A stretch of DNA of 64,000 bases from an uncultured Marinifilum sp. (GCF_963677195.1 NZ_OY781918.1:3956923-4020922); one strand, 5' to 3'; shown: positions 41,114 to 51,735, counted from the first letter of the stretch. The notes: generated from the letters alone by a model not told the origin. A program made the numbers and translations.

Positions 41114-43705
41114 TTATACATTTTTAAATACAAGTTTTTCGCTCATAACATCTATTAATATATTCTGCTTGGCAATAATTTTTTCGGCTAATATCTGCTT
41201 CGACAATTCATTTAACACCTGTTTTTGCAGAACACGCTTTATTGGTCTGGCTCCGAATTGCGGATCGAAACCTAAATTGCCGAGATAATCAATGGCTAAT
41301 TCGCTCAAATTAATTTGTATATCGCTTTTTAGAAGCATTTCCTGAATAATATTAAATTGAAGCTTTACAATTTGCTTTACCTCGTCGCGCTCTAAAGGTG
41401 TAAATACAATACTCTCATCAATTCTATTTAAAAATTCGGGACGTATGCTCTTTTTTAATAAAGTAAGAACTTCTTCTCGGACTTGCCAAAGTAATTCGCC
41501 TCTATTTTCAGGAGTAAGCCGTTCAATTTTCTCCTGAATTAACTGAGAACCAACATTTGAGGTCATAATAATAATTGTATTTTTAAAATCGACCACCCGA
41601 CCTTTATTGTCGGTTAATCTGCCATCATCTAAAACCTGAAGCAGAATATTGAAAACATCGGGATGCGCTTTTTCAATTTCATCTAATAAGACAACAGAAT
41701 AAGGTTTACGGCGAACCGATTCGGTAAGCTGTCCACCTTCATCGTAGCCCACATATCCCGGAGGAGCCCCAATTAACCTAGATACCGAGTGCCTTTCCTG
41801 ATATTCCGACATATCGATACGGGTCATTTGATTTTCATCGTCGAACAGAAACTCGGCCAATGCTTTGGCCAGTTCTGTTTTTCCAACACCGGTTGTCCCC
41901 AGAAATATAAAAGAACCAATGGGTCGCTTACTATCCTGTAATCCGGCTCTGCTCCTTCTTACTGCATCGGCAACAGCTGTAATGGCTTCTTGCTGGCCAA
42001 CCACACGTTTGTGTAATTCTGTTTCCAGAGAGAGTAGTTTCTGTCGCTCACTTTTTAGCATTCGGTTAACAGGAATTCCTGTCCATCTCGAAACTACTTC
42101 TGCAATATCATCATTGCTTACCACCTCTTTAATTAAAGCATCCGAATTCTGATTTTGTTTTAACTTTTCGTTTAAATCTTCAATTTCTTGTTCAACTTCT
42201 TTTAATTTTCCATACCTAATTTCGGCAACTCTTCCATAATTGCCTTCACGCTCGGCTTTTTCGGCCTCATATTTAAGCGATTCCAGCTCTTCTTTATGCT
42301 TTTGAATTCCATTTATTACTTCCCGTTCGGCCTCCCATTTGGCGCGATATTTTAATCGCTCGTCGTTTAATTCGGCAATTTCGCGAGCCAAATCTTCTTT
42401 CTTTTTAGCATCGCCTTCCCTTTCGATAGCTAGCTTTTCAATTTCCAATTGTTTTATTTTACGCTCAATCTCATCTAGCTCTTCGGGAAGAGAATTCATT
42501 TCTAAACGTAATTTGGCAGCTGCTTCATCAATTAGATCAATTGCTTTATCGGGCAAAAAACGGTCTGAAATATATCTTTGTGATAGCTCAACTGCTGAAA
42601 TAATTGCCTCATCTTTAATTTGTACTTTATGATGATTTTCATACCTCTCTTTTAATCCCCGAAGTATAGAAATGGCACTTAATGTATCAGGTTCGTCTAC
42701 TATTACTTTCTGAAATCGACGCTCCAGGGCTTTATCTTTCTCGAAATATTTCTGATATTCGTTTAATGTTGTGGCACCAATAGCACGTAAATCACCACGC
42801 GCCAAAGCTGGTTTTAAAATATTGGCAGCATCCATTGCTCCTTCGCTTTTTCCGGCTCCCACCAAAGTGTGAATTTCATCGATAAAGAGTACTACTTCGC
42901 CATTAGATTCTACAACTTCTTTCACTACCGATTTTAATCGCTCTTCGAATTCTCCTTTATATTTTGCACCTGCAATTAATGCACCCATATCTAAAGAATA
43001 CAATTGCTTGCTTTTTAGATTATCGGGAACATCGCCTTTTACAATTCTATGAGCCAAACCTTCGGCAATAGCAGTTTTTCCAACTCCGGGTTCTCCAATT
43101 AATATTGGATTATTCTTTGTACGTCGGGAAAGAATCTGCAGAATTCTACGAATTTCCTCATCTCTACCAATAACAGGATCTAATTTTCCATTACGTGCTC
43201 TTTCGTTTAGATCTACTGCAAAACGTTTTAGTGAATTGAAAGTATCTTCTGCTGTTTGAGAATCAACTTTGGCTCCTTTCCGTAAATCCTTTATTGCTGC
43301 GCTTAAATCTTTTTCGTTTACTCCATTATCTTTAAACAATTGAGCAATCTGATCCTTTCCTTTCAAAAATGCCAGTAAAATATGCTCAATAGAAACAAAC
43401 TGGTCTCCCATTTTTTTTGACACATCAGTAGCCGATTGTAATACTGCACTTGCATCTCTGGACAAAAATGGCTCTCCCCCGCTCACTTTAGGATAAGATT
43501 CTAGTATCTTATCTAAGACTAAGGTGAAATTCTGAACATGTACACCTAATTTATTCATTAAAAAACCAACAACATTCTCACCTTCCGAAACAATTCCTTT
43601 TAGTAAATGACCTGTTTCTATTGCCTGCTGATGATTTCCCTGAGCAATCTGAAATGCTTTTTCGATTGCTTGCTGCGATTTAATTGTGAAATTGTTAAAG
43701 TTCAT
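41114..43705 (-). CDS. clpB: ATP-dependent chaperone ClpB
   Basis: 863 residues, full-length Hsp100 disaggregase working with DnaK in the cytosol. The N-terminal Clp repeat domain is followed by the first AAA+ module (Walker A GEPGVGKTAIAEGLA near 206), a long coiled-coil middle domain (about 405-525) which tells ClpB from ClpA/ClpC, and the second AAA+ module (GTTGVGKTELAKALA near 606, GAPPGYVGYDEGG, Walker B VVLLDEIEKAH). No HrcA/CIRCE-type inverted repeat is seen upstream. It is monocistronic. Confidence 0.97.
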   Translation of the reverse strand: MNFNNFTIKSQQAIEKAFQIAQGNHQQAIETGHLLKGIVSEGENVVGFLMNKLGVHVQNFTLVLDKILESYPKVSGGEPFLSRDASAVLQSATDVSKKMGDQFVSIEHILLAFLKGKDQIAQLFKDNGVNEKDLSAAIKDLRKGAKVDSQTAEDTFNSLKRFAVDLNERARNGKLDPVIGRDEEIRRILQILSRRTKNNPILIGEPGVGKTAIAEGLAHRIVKGDVPDNLKSKQLYSLDMGALIAGAKYKGEFEERLKSVVKEVVESNGEVVLFIDEIHTLVGAGKSEGAMDAANILKPALARGDLRAIGATTLNEYQKYFEKDKALERRFQKVIVDEPDTLSAISILRGLKERYENHHKVQIKDEAIISAVELSQRYISDRFLPDKAIDLIDEAAAKLRLEMNSLPEELDEIERKIKQLEIEKLAIEREGDAKKKEDLAREIAELNDERLKYRAKWEAEREVINGIQKHKEELESLKYEAEKAEREGNYGRVAEIRYGKLKEVEQEIEDLNEKLKQNQNSDALIKEVVSNDDIAEVVSRWTGIPVNRMLKSERQKLLSLETELHKRVVGQQEAITAVADAVRRSRAGLQDSKRPIGSFIFLGTTGVGKTELAKALAEFLFDDENQMTRIDMSEYQERHSVSRLIGAPPGYVGYDEGGQLTESVRRKPYSVVLLDEIEKAHPDVFNILLQVLDDGRLTDNKGRVVDFKNTIIIMTSNVGSQLIQEKIERLTPENRGELLWQVREEVLTLLKKSIRPEFLNRIDESIVFTPLERDEVKQIVKLQFNIIQEMLLKSDIQINLSELAIDYLGNLGFDPQFGARPIKRVLQKQVLNELSKQILAEKIIAKQNILIDVMSEKLVFKNV

Positions 43706-44142
43706 ATCTCGATTATTAATATTCTGAATTTATGATTCCAAAAAATCTGCCAATTAAGATATCAATAGAATATTCTGAAATAATGTCCTTAATGAACTAA
43801 AAATCAAGTCAATTTGACATATTATTAAAATTAAACCTGAAAATAATTCAGTATTTTTTAATTTACTTTTAAAACTAGATAAGAATATTTCTCGATGTTG
43901 GAATCCCTCTTAAATACCGAGAGTATTTTGTATGCCAACATTATAATTTACAGAATAATTCACAAAGCAAATTTTATTAATAATAAAACGCCAATTTCAT
44001 CTAACTTAAACATAGTATTAATCTTAAAATTCAGCTTACAATAAACAATTAACAAATCATTAACCTTCTGATCTTGCAATAGTATTTGATTAACAACAAT
44101 AAAAGACTAATTTGTATTTTATTATTCATCAATTAAAAAATC
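43706..44142. other. Divergent intergenic region between clpB and the peroxiredoxin gene
   Basis: AT-rich and without ORFs. The only structure noted is a nested hairpin at 43895-43941: ATGTTGG pairs with CCAACAT, enclosing AATAC-N5-GTATT. Read on the minus strand it could fold in the clpB leader if transcription starts that far upstream. A canonical -7/-33 pair was not found on either strand. Confidence 0.3.
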
Positions 44143-44724
44143 ATGAAAAATTTATTAGTAATCGCAACATTATTAATCAGTTCCCTAAGTTATAGTCAAA
44201 ATGAAAAAAGCAGCATTTTAGTAGGTGAAAAAGCACCTATGTTTACTGCAACAGATCAGAATGGAGAAATAGTAATAAGTAAAGAAATTCTTAAGAGTAA
44301 GCAAGTAATACTTGTATTTTATCGCGGACAATGGTGTCCATTATGCAACAAGCATTTAGCTCACTTACAGGACAATATAGAGAAGTTTAAAAAAGCTGGT
44401 GCTCGTTTAATTGCTATATCCCCAGAAATTCCTGTAAGTATTGATAAAACAATTCAGAAAACAAATGCAGAATACTCTATTATTCACGATACAGATTCTA
44501 AAATAATGAAACAGTATGGTGTTGACTTTGTATTAGAAAAAAAATTGATAGAAAAATACAAGGAGTATGGAATTGATCTTACTGTTTCTAATGGCAATAA
44601 TGATCAGACACTTCCTGTGCCAGCAACTTATGTTATTGGAAAAGATAGTAAAGTAAAATATGTACAATACGATCCGGATTATAAAAACAGATCGAATGCA
44701 AAAGAAATATTAAAACATTTATAA
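44143..44724 (+). CDS. Exported peroxiredoxin-like (AhpC/TSA superfamily) protein
   Basis: 193 residues with a signal peptide (MKNLLVIATLLISSLSYSQ). The thioredoxin fold begins LVGEKAPMFTATDQNGE. The active site YRGQWCPLCNKHL has a CxxC pair, as in the peroxiredoxin-like family related to AhpC/PrxQ, and the conserved Arg/Pro-Thr features follow (VPATYVIGKDSKV). It probably reduces peroxides or disulfides in the periplasm. Alone on the plus strand, with a bidirectional terminator after it. Confidence 0.85.
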   Translation: MKNLLVIATLLISSLSYSQNEKSSILVGEKAPMFTATDQNGEIVISKEILKSKQVILVFYRGQWCPLCNKHLAHLQDNIEKFKKAGARLIAISPEIPVSIDKTIQKTNAEYSIIHDTDSKIMKQYGVDFVLEKKLIEKYKEYGIDLTVSNGNNDQTLPVPATYVIGKDSKVKYVQYDPDYKNRSNAKEILKHL

Positions 44725-44727
44725 TAC

Positions 44728-44759
44728 TAAAAGAGCCGAATTAATTTTCGGCTCTTTTT
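44728..44759. terminator. Bidirectional terminator between the peroxiredoxin and AraC genes
   Basis: AAAGAGCCGAA (44730-44740) pairs with TTCGGCTCTTT (44747-44757) around TTAATT, with U-rich flanks in both directions. Confidence 0.85.
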
Positions 44760-45591
44760 ATATAATTCGCTTATTATGCACCCTATAATTCTTAGGTGAC
44801 ATTTTAAAATGGGCTTTAAACACACGATAAAAATAACCTATATTGCTGTATCCACAATCAAAAGCAATTGTTTTAACCGATGCATCGGTCATTACTAATA
44901 ATTTGGCTGCATATTTAATTTTTGCTTCATTTATTGTTTCGGTAAGCGTTTTTCCTTTGTGTTTTTTTAAGATTCGGTTACAATGATCAAGAGACTTATT
45001 GGCTAATAATAAAAAACCATCGACACCTTTTTTGAATACTGCTGGCGAATTATATTTTTCCAGAGCTGACTGAAGCCAATATGGCATTTCGCGATCATAA
45101 ATTTCATTGGCAGGTTCAATTATTTCAAAAATAAATAAGAGTAACCTGTCTAAATGAATGTTATTTTTTGTTTGATTAATAACATGATCGGCCTTGGTAC
45201 TTAAAAGACTGAGTTCTTCTTTTGGTATGCGATAAGTAAATGGCAAATGACTATTGCTCCAAAAATATAGGTTACTATTAGAAAAATATCGTTCTCTAAA
45301 ATATTTTAAAGTACTACTGCAAAAAGCCAAATTTGTTATTGTTAATCCTTTAGCAGCCGATTTTGCCATAAAAGCGTGAGTATCATCAGGCCGTATCATG
45401 CAAAAATAGCCTGGAAATACTTTTACTTTTTCTCCATTTATTAAGTGATACCCTTCTCCTTCTTCAATCCAAAAAACCTCGGCATAATTATGAGTATGCA
45501 TTTGAATATCTACTTTGGAGCGTAAAGTAACACGTGCCAAATGAAAAACATCTTTAGGGTCTGCAAAAAATGATTCAATATTAAATTTCAC
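44758..45591 (-). CDS. AraC-family transcriptional regulator
   Basis: 277 residues from GTG 45591; the longer reading from TTG 45618 adds nine residues without support. An N-terminal cupin (MHTHNYAEVFWIEEGEGYHLINGEKVKVFPGYFCMIRPDDTHAF) is a sugar-binding-type sensor. The C-terminal double HTH (TETINEAKIKYAAKLLVMTDASVKTIAFDCGYSNIGYFYRVFKAHFKMSPKNYR) is a clear AraC domain. It is the last gene of the mannosidase/glycyl radical enzyme locus, 69 bases after GH47, and likely controls it in response to a sugar. Confidence 0.88.
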   Translation of the reverse strand: MKFNIESFFADPKDVFHLARVTLRSKVDIQMHTHNYAEVFWIEEGEGYHLINGEKVKVFPGYFCMIRPDDTHAFMAKSAAKGLTITNLAFCSSTLKYFRERYFSNSNLYFWSNSHLPFTYRIPKEELSLLSTKADHVINQTKNNIHLDRLLLFIFEIIEPANEIYDREMPYWLQSALEKYNSPAVFKKGVDGFLLLANKSLDHCNRILKKHKGKTLTETINEAKIKYAAKLLVMTDASVKTIAFDCGYSNIGYFYRVFKAHFKMSPKNYRVHNKRII

Positions 45592-45660
45592 AACAGAAAT
45601 ATATAATTTATTTTGCAAATAAAAAGGGACTGCTATGAAAACACAATCCCTTTCAGTGGT

Positions 45661-47091
45661 TTATTCTAATCCAAGATTTTTCTTCACTTTTTCTGGATCG
45701 AAAGATTTCTTTGCAAAAGGATGAGCTTCGGTATTAAACACATAGTCGTCTAAGTTGAAAACTCCTGTATCCTCAGTAAAAGTTAAATATAAATATTTCA
45801 TTGTCTCTGCAAAAAAGAAAGTAGGCATATAATCCTTTTTCTCCATGGTTCTTACATCTTCGACTGATGAAAAGGCCACATCTGTTCTACAGTATTTTTT
45901 AATATCTGACCAATATTTATCTACCATATCAAAATACTTCTGCTTGCCGGTAATGTAATATAAATAGTAAGCCGACTCAATAATTTCAGGATTTAAATCG
46001 TAAACCGGATAAGTAGGTTCTCCTTGCTTGTAATCATAAATCATAGGCTCCAAACCATACTTGTTCCAAAGACCATTCCAGGTATCCTGAGTTTTTTCTG
46101 CTCTTCGTAAATCACCATCTAAAGCAAGAATCGACTGGAAGAATGCATCGTACAAAGTAACAATACTTGCAAATTGGCTTCCCGAATGTGGATCGATACA
46201 ATTGCGTTCTCCGGTATTCATATTTACACGACCATACCAAAGCGTTTCATCAGTTTCATCAGCCACATATTTGTTGATCGCTGCAATACTCTCATTCCAC
46301 ATCTTCTGAGAATCTTTATCGCCAAACAAGGACATACTTTTATACAAATATTCATAATAAGAATCGGCTCCTGCACAAATATGAGAATGATCGTTTAACC
46401 ACTCACCTGTTTCTACATTAATTTGATCGGCAACAAGATTTATATCAGATCGGCGTTCCCAAATTGCCAAATTCGCCTTTTTAGCTGTTTGATAATAAAC
46501 AGGATTTCCAGTGTAGTAACTCAATATTCCCAACTCGAACATATACGAAGCAGCTTCGGCTAAGTTTACTGTAGTCCCTTTGGTTTCACCAGTTTTCAGG
46601 TTCACCCAGTAATATGGAATTCCCGTTGGAGAATCGAAAGCCTTTAACATTCTTTTACCAAAATCTTCGGCTTTTTCGAGTATTCTTGCATCTGGATTGT
46701 ATTCATACATTGCCAACAATCCACCCATAATTCGGATGTTTACTTCAAATGTTTTCACATACAAATCCTTCTCCCAGCTAATACTATCTATTAAATAATT
46801 CTCAACCTCTTTTGCCTGCTCATCCAGTCCCATTACTTTCATGGTGCTATAGGCATCAATTGGTGAAATGTGTAATGATTCTTCGTACCAATCCTGATGC
46901 GATTTAGAAATTGGCAATAATACATCGTGTCCCCATGCATACTTTTTATATGCATCCCAGGATCTTACAAATTCTTTTTTTACCTCTTTAGCCAGAGGAT
47001 TTATTTTTACTTCTTCTTTTTTTGCTTGCTTAGGCTGACATGCTACAAAAGTAATTGCAAAAACGAGTAACAAATAATTTAGTTTCTTCAT
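45661..47091 (-). CDS. GH47 family alpha-1,2-mannosidase lipoprotein
   Basis: 476 residues. A lipoprotein signal ends at Cys in AITFVACQPK. The (alpha/alpha)7 barrel of GH47 is recognised by WDAYKKYAWGHDVLLPISK near the start, MGGLLAMYEYNPDARILEKAEDFGKRML, LAEAASYMFELG, DSYYEYLYKSMSLFG, the PEIIESAYYLYYITGKQKY segment and the terminal VFNTEAHPF, whose Thr binds the catalytic Ca2+. GH47 enzymes invert and cut alpha-1,2-linked mannose, for example on high-mannose N-glycans. Bacterial members are uncommon but known. Its partner GH92 gene is 148 bases upstream. Confidence 0.88.
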   Translation of the reverse strand: MKKLNYLLLVFAITFVACQPKQAKKEEVKINPLAKEVKKEFVRSWDAYKKYAWGHDVLLPISKSHQDWYEESLHISPIDAYSTMKVMGLDEQAKEVENYLIDSISWEKDLYVKTFEVNIRIMGGLLAMYEYNPDARILEKAEDFGKRMLKAFDSPTGIPYYWVNLKTGETKGTTVNLAEAASYMFELGILSYYTGNPVYYQTAKKANLAIWERRSDINLVADQINVETGEWLNDHSHICAGADSYYEYLYKSMSLFGDKDSQKMWNESIAAINKYVADETDETLWYGRVNMNTGERNCIDPHSGSQFASIVTLYDAFFQSILALDGDLRRAEKTQDTWNGLWNKYGLEPMIYDYKQGEPTYPVYDLNPEIIESAYYLYYITGKQKYFDMVDKYWSDIKKYCRTDVAFSSVEDVRTMEKKDYMPTFFFAETMKYLYLTFTEDTGVFNLDDYVFNTEAHPFAKKSFDPEKVKKNLGLE

Positions 47092-47239
47092 TATATTCAG
47101 TTTTACTTATAATACTTATTTTAAAATTGAGGCAAAAAAATCCCTCTACTTAATTGTCTGATAAAGGAAACAACAGACGATTAAATCTTATTTAATTCTC
47201 GATTAATTCCCAAAAAATGGTATTAATTCGTTTAAAAAT

Positions 47240-50200
47240 TTAGTTGATTAGTATTTCATCCACAAAAATCCAGTGCTTTCTTCCTCCAGCCATGTGCCAA
47301 TCTGGAATCGGTCCATTTTTAAATTTCACTTTTAAATATCTTGCATTTACAGGTGAAAAATTAATAGAAGGTCGAACAATAAATCTTCTTTCATCTTTAG
47401 GAGATTCCATAGCAAATGTTTTAACCAAACGATAGTTTTTCTGATCGTTTGAAACATATACTTCGATATCCTTCGGATTAAAAATCCATGCTCCCGGATA
47501 AATCAAAACACCTGGCTTTACCTTACTAATGCTTCTCAATCGGCCTAAATCAATTCCAACATTAAGATCTTTCAAATCTACTCCTGTCCAGAAACCATCA
47601 TTATAAGTTGTAGAACCAAATCCACCATCAATTAGTTGCACTCCACTTTTATTTCCATATCCAATATCATTGCCTTCAACACTTACTTTTGGATAAGCTG
47701 TTTTAGCATTATAGGGTATGCCTTTTAGGTAATTTACCTGAGCAACAGCACTCTCTTTTAATCCTTTTTTATAGGCTTTTGCTTTAATCGATACATCTTT
47801 ATTAATATAAATTGGCTTCCGATATTTCTTCGAATTCAAATCAGGCTCCGAACCATCGGTTGTGTATCTAATCTCGGCACCACTTGTACCACATATCAGC
47901 TCAAGCTTTTTATTAGCTTCAAAACTGAAAGTTTTATCCTTGGTATAAGGCATTAAAACTTGCTTTTCTTCCTGTAATTTATATTCTCCGATAGATTTCG
48001 TTCCCAATATTTCTATAAGGTCAGCTTCTGCATTTCCCCATGTTTTATTGGGTTTACTTCCCATTTCAAATACCAATTTTCCACCATTACTTATCTGATT
48101 ATAAGTAATAAATGGCCTTGTATATTCTTTACCATTTAGTTTAGCAGATTGGATGTAAACATTCTTATCGGAATTATTATTTGCGATTACGTTAAAAGTA
48201 TTGCCATTTTCAAGATTGATACTTGCCTTTTTATAAGCAGGAGATCCTATCTGATACTGATTGCTTCCCGGACATACTGGGTAAAATCCCAGTGATCCGA
48301 AAATATACCATGACGACATTTGTCCCAAATCATCGTTATTGTCCAAACCAGCAGGATTATCGTGATAAAAACGAGAAAGAATATCTCTAACTAATTTTTG
48401 GGTTTTCGATGCTTGACCAGCATAAACATACAAGTATGGCATTTGGTGCGAAGGCTCATCACCATGTCCGTATTTCCCAATAAAACCAGAAATATCAACA
48501 TGTTGCGAACCTCCAATTTCTGAATTATCGGCAAAAATAGCATCTAGCCAAGAAGCAAATTGCTCTTTACCACCATGCAGCTGCATTAAATATCCCATAT
48601 CGTGAGGTACATAAGAAGAATATCCCCAGATATTTCCAGATACATAATTGTGTACCAAAGCATCCCATTTTGATTTATCTACACTAACTAATTTACCATT
48701 TTGTAATTTCGGCAGAAGGTATCCTGTTTTCTCATCAAACAAGTTTCTATAACCTTTCGATCTTTGCATATACATGTAAATATCATCCAATCTACCAAGT
48801 TTTTGCGCCACCTGACTCAAACACCAATCGTAATAGTTGTACTCGGTAGTTTTCGAGACAGAACTGCCAATTTCTCCAGGTACAAAATCCATATCGATAT
48901 AGTAATTCATTCCATTTACATCGTAGCTGTTACTGTGTTTTTCAAGATTAAAGGAAGCAGCTCTCATGGCATCGTAAGCCGATTGGGTATCTATACCTGC
49001 AATATCTTTCATAATAGCATCGGACATAACAGAAACCGTACTATAACCAATCATACACACATTATCGTGCCCAAGGCATTCCCAAACAGGTAAACCTACT
49101 TTCGAGTGGGTGAAGCGTGACGAAAGAGAATTCACAAAATCGGCAGTTTTTTTCTGCTCTACAATTGCCATTAATGGATGCACTGCCCGGTAGGTATCCC
49201 ATGTGGAAAAGTTACTGTACTGATCAATTTTAGAATCATATTTTTTCCCTTCTACAATATATTCTCCTGTAACATCGGAAATCAAATTCGGAGAAATCAT
49301 AGAATGGTAAAGAGCAGTATAAAAATTTCTTTTATCGGATATTTTTCCTGTTTCGATATGAAACTTATTCATTTTTTCTTCCCAAAGCTTTTTTGCTTCC
49401 GACAAAACCTGTTTAAATGATTTGCCTTCGGCTTCGGCTTTATAATTTGCCAAAGCACCTTCATAACTTACGTGCGAAATAGCAACTTTCACATTGATAC
49501 TTTCTCCTTTTTCGAGATCGAAACTCACAAAAGCCTTAACATTTTTATCGGTAGCTACTTTTACAGATTTCTGAATTTGATCATTTACAGCAACACCACT
49601 ATTTACAAAAGGTTTTGAAAAATTTGCATAGAAGTAAACCTTTCTGTTCCCAGCTTCTCCGTTGCAATGTTTCCAACCCCTAATCTCTGTATCGGATAAA
49701 AGCTCAATTTCTGTAGCTTCAACATTTTCCATGATATTATGAGTAGGATCGACAATCACATTTCCATTTCCTTCTTTGTTAAAAGTATATCGGTGAAAAC
49801 CAACTCGTGGAGTACACGTTAACTCAACTTTTACATCATAATCATCTAAAATAACCGAATAATAGGCTGCCGATGCTACCTCAGTATCGTGAGAAAAACG
49901 AGAACAAAAACCACTATCGGGATCTTCTTCGCTACCAGCCTTTATTTTTGCTTTCCCAGCGGTGGGCATTAACAAAATATCTCCCAAACCAGCCAAACCG
50001 GCACCACTAATATGGGTATGTGCAAATCCTTTTAAAATGGAATCGCTGTAATGATATCCCGAGCACCAATCCCAAGCTTTAAAATCGTTACTTGGGCTTA
50101 CTTGTACCATTCCAAAAGGCAAAGTAGCTCCCGGAAAAGTGTGAGCATGTCCATCTGTTCCAATCATAGGATCGACATATTGAATAAGCTCTTGCTTTTC

Positions 50201-50260
50201 TTCACAGGCATTTAATCCAATAATCAATGCAAATAATACTAGTATATTTATTGTTTTCAT
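47240..50260 (-). CDS. GH92 family alpha-mannosidase lipoprotein with chitobiase-like and F5/8-type domains
   Basis: 1006 residues; the lipoprotein Cys is in ALIIGLNACEEK. The GH92 part starts YVDPMIGTDGHAHTFPGATLPFGMVQVSP. It contains HGDEPSHQMPYLYVYAG with the proposed general acid Glu, and NNDDLGQMSSWYIFGSLGFYPVCPG with the Asp base. After about residue 800 there is a chitobiase_C-like repeat (IRYTTDGSEPDLNSKKY) and a C-terminal discoidin-like carbohydrate-binding domain (about 880-1005). GH92 enzymes are Ca2+-dependent exo-alpha-mannosidases. It lies 11 bases after the sugar porter gene. Confidence 0.93.
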   Translation of the reverse strand: MKTINILVLFALIIGLNACEEKQELIQYVDPMIGTDGHAHTFPGATLPFGMVQVSPSNDFKAWDWCSGYHYSDSILKGFAHTHISGAGLAGLGDILLMPTAGKAKIKAGSEEDPDSGFCSRFSHDTEVASAAYYSVILDDYDVKVELTCTPRVGFHRYTFNKEGNGNVIVDPTHNIMENVEATEIELLSDTEIRGWKHCNGEAGNRKVYFYANFSKPFVNSGVAVNDQIQKSVKVATDKNVKAFVSFDLEKGESINVKVAISHVSYEGALANYKAEAEGKSFKQVLSEAKKLWEEKMNKFHIETGKISDKRNFYTALYHSMISPNLISDVTGEYIVEGKKYDSKIDQYSNFSTWDTYRAVHPLMAIVEQKKTADFVNSLSSRFTHSKVGLPVWECLGHDNVCMIGYSTVSVMSDAIMKDIAGIDTQSAYDAMRAASFNLEKHSNSYDVNGMNYYIDMDFVPGEIGSSVSKTTEYNYYDWCLSQVAQKLGRLDDIYMYMQRSKGYRNLFDEKTGYLLPKLQNGKLVSVDKSKWDALVHNYVSGNIWGYSSYVPHDMGYLMQLHGGKEQFASWLDAIFADNSEIGGSQHVDISGFIGKYGHGDEPSHQMPYLYVYAGQASKTQKLVRDILSRFYHDNPAGLDNNDDLGQMSSWYIFGSLGFYPVCPGSNQYQIGSPAYKKASINLENGNTFNVIANNNSDKNVYIQSAKLNGKEYTRPFITYNQISNGGKLVFEMGSKPNKTWGNAEADLIEILGTKSIGEYKLQEEKQVLMPYTKDKTFSFEANKKLELICGTSGAEIRYTTDGSEPDLNSKKYRKPIYINKDVSIKAKAYKKGLKESAVAQVNYLKGIPYNAKTAYPKVSVEGNDIGYGNKSGVQLIDGGFGSTTYNDGFWTGVDLKDLNVGIDLGRLRSISKVKPGVLIYPGAWIFNPKDIEVYVSNDQKNYRLVKTFAMESPKDERRFIVRPSINFSPVNARYLKVKFKNGPIPDWHMAGGRKHWIFVDEILIN

Positions 50261-50271
50261 CTAATGTTTTT

Positions 50272-51675
50272 TTACTGTTTTGATTTTGTCCAAACACTTT
50301 CAATATCTTCCAATGTCATTCCTTTGGTTTCAGGTACCGATTTTAATATTAAAGGAACCGGCAAACAACAAAGTGCAAAAATAAAAAATGTACCCGCCGG
50401 GCTTAATGTATCCAGCATCCAGGGAACCACCTGACCAATAACAGCCGTTCCAACCCAAACAGAAAGCGTAGCTACCGACATTGCTCTACCACGCACTTTA
50501 GTTGGGTAAATTTCTGATAATAAAACCCAGATTACAGGTCCGTAACCAATAGCAAATGAACTAATAAAAGTTAAAATAAAAATAATTAGCAGATAGCCCT
50601 GAGTTTGTTCCAGTACAAATAAAATTCCTACTGCAATTAAAGAAATAAACATGCCTGTAATTCCACCTTTCATTAATTTTTTTCGACCGAATTTATCAAT
50701 TTTCATAATTGCATAAATTGTAGCCAGAAAATTCACCAATCCAATTACCACTTGTCCACCCAAAGCATCGTTAAGTTGTAAGCCGGCTTCTTCCATAATT
50801 CTTGGTCCGTAATAAATAATTGCATTAATACCTGTAAACTGTGATAAAATAGCCAAAGCTACCCCAACAAAAACTGCCACTTTAATTCCTGGTTGCAATA
50901 ACATAGACCACGCACTATCTCCTTCGCTTGCTATTGCTTTTTTTATTGATTTTATCTCTAGCTTGGCTGCTTCGGAACCGTTAATTTTTGCTAATACAGC
51001 TCCAGCTTCCTCGTTTCTATTTTTAGATGCATACCAACGAGGACTTTCCGGAACAAGAAACATAGCGCAAAAAAACAAAAGAGCAGGAATGGTTTCACTT
51101 CCGAACATCGAACGCCAAACTTCACTCACAAAAACAGTATGCAACAAACTTCCCTCTGTAAAAACGGTATCTTCACCTCCACTACCCAATAACAAAGCAT
51201 TAGCAAAATAGGCACATAAAATTCCTAATGTGAGAGCAAATTGATACAAAGCAACCATTCTACCACGTATATTGGCAGGAGATACTTCTGAAATATACAA
51301 AGGAGACAACATAGATGCTACTCCAACACCAACTCCACCAATCAATCTGTAAACAATCAGTTCAGTATGGCTAGCACAAATAGCACATCCAATTGCCGAT
51401 ATTGAAAAAAGCAATCCTGATAATATTAAAGATTTTTTTCGACCAAAACGATCGGAAACCTCTCCGGCAAATACTACACCAGCAATACAACCAACTAATG
51501 CCGAGCTTACAAACCATCCTTCCATTACAGTATCTAAAGCAAACTTAGCTTTCACAAATCCAATAGTTCCGGATATTACTGCCGTATCGTAACCAAAGAG
51601 GAAACCACCAAAAGCAGCCGCTAAAGCTATAAACAGCAAATAAATTTTGTTTGTATTTTGATTTTCAGATGTCAT
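50272..51675 (-). CDS. Sugar porter family MFS transporter (XylE/glucose-H+ symporter type)
   Basis: 467 residues with 12 membrane helices. Sugar-porter signatures: GYDTAVISGTIG in helix 1, GEVSDRFGRKKSLI in loop 2-3, YRLIGGVGVGVASMLSPLYISE, VPESPRWYASK in the central loop, FTGINAIIYYGPRI with the QQ/TG sugar site, and PETKGMTLEDIES at the C-terminus. It would bring the monosaccharide released by the mannosidases, presumably mannose, into the cytosol. It sits between the glycyl radical enzyme (60 bases) and GH92 (11 bases) genes. Confidence 0.93.
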   Translation of the reverse strand: MTSENQNTNKIYLLFIALAAAFGGFLFGYDTAVISGTIGFVKAKFALDTVMEGWFVSSALVGCIAGVVFAGEVSDRFGRKKSLILSGLLFSISAIGCAICASHTELIVYRLIGGVGVGVASMLSPLYISEVSPANIRGRMVALYQFALTLGILCAYFANALLLGSGGEDTVFTEGSLLHTVFVSEVWRSMFGSETIPALLFFCAMFLVPESPRWYASKNRNEEAGAVLAKINGSEAAKLEIKSIKKAIASEGDSAWSMLLQPGIKVAVFVGVALAILSQFTGINAIIYYGPRIMEEAGLQLNDALGGQVVIGLVNFLATIYAIMKIDKFGRKKLMKGGITGMFISLIAVGILFVLEQTQGYLLIIFILTFISSFAIGYGPVIWVLLSEIYPTKVRGRAMSVATLSVWVGTAVIGQVVPWMLDTLSPAGTFFIFALCCLPVPLILKSVPETKGMTLEDIESVWTKSKQ

Positions 51676-51735
51676 AGTTTTGTTTTATAGAGTTTATTAT
51701 TTGTTTGGCTTATATAATTTTAAACTTCTCGCTTG

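Noticed and set aside
41865..42632. Plus-strand ORFs inside clpB
   Set aside because: Shadows of the ClpB reading frame with no start signals or family resemblance.
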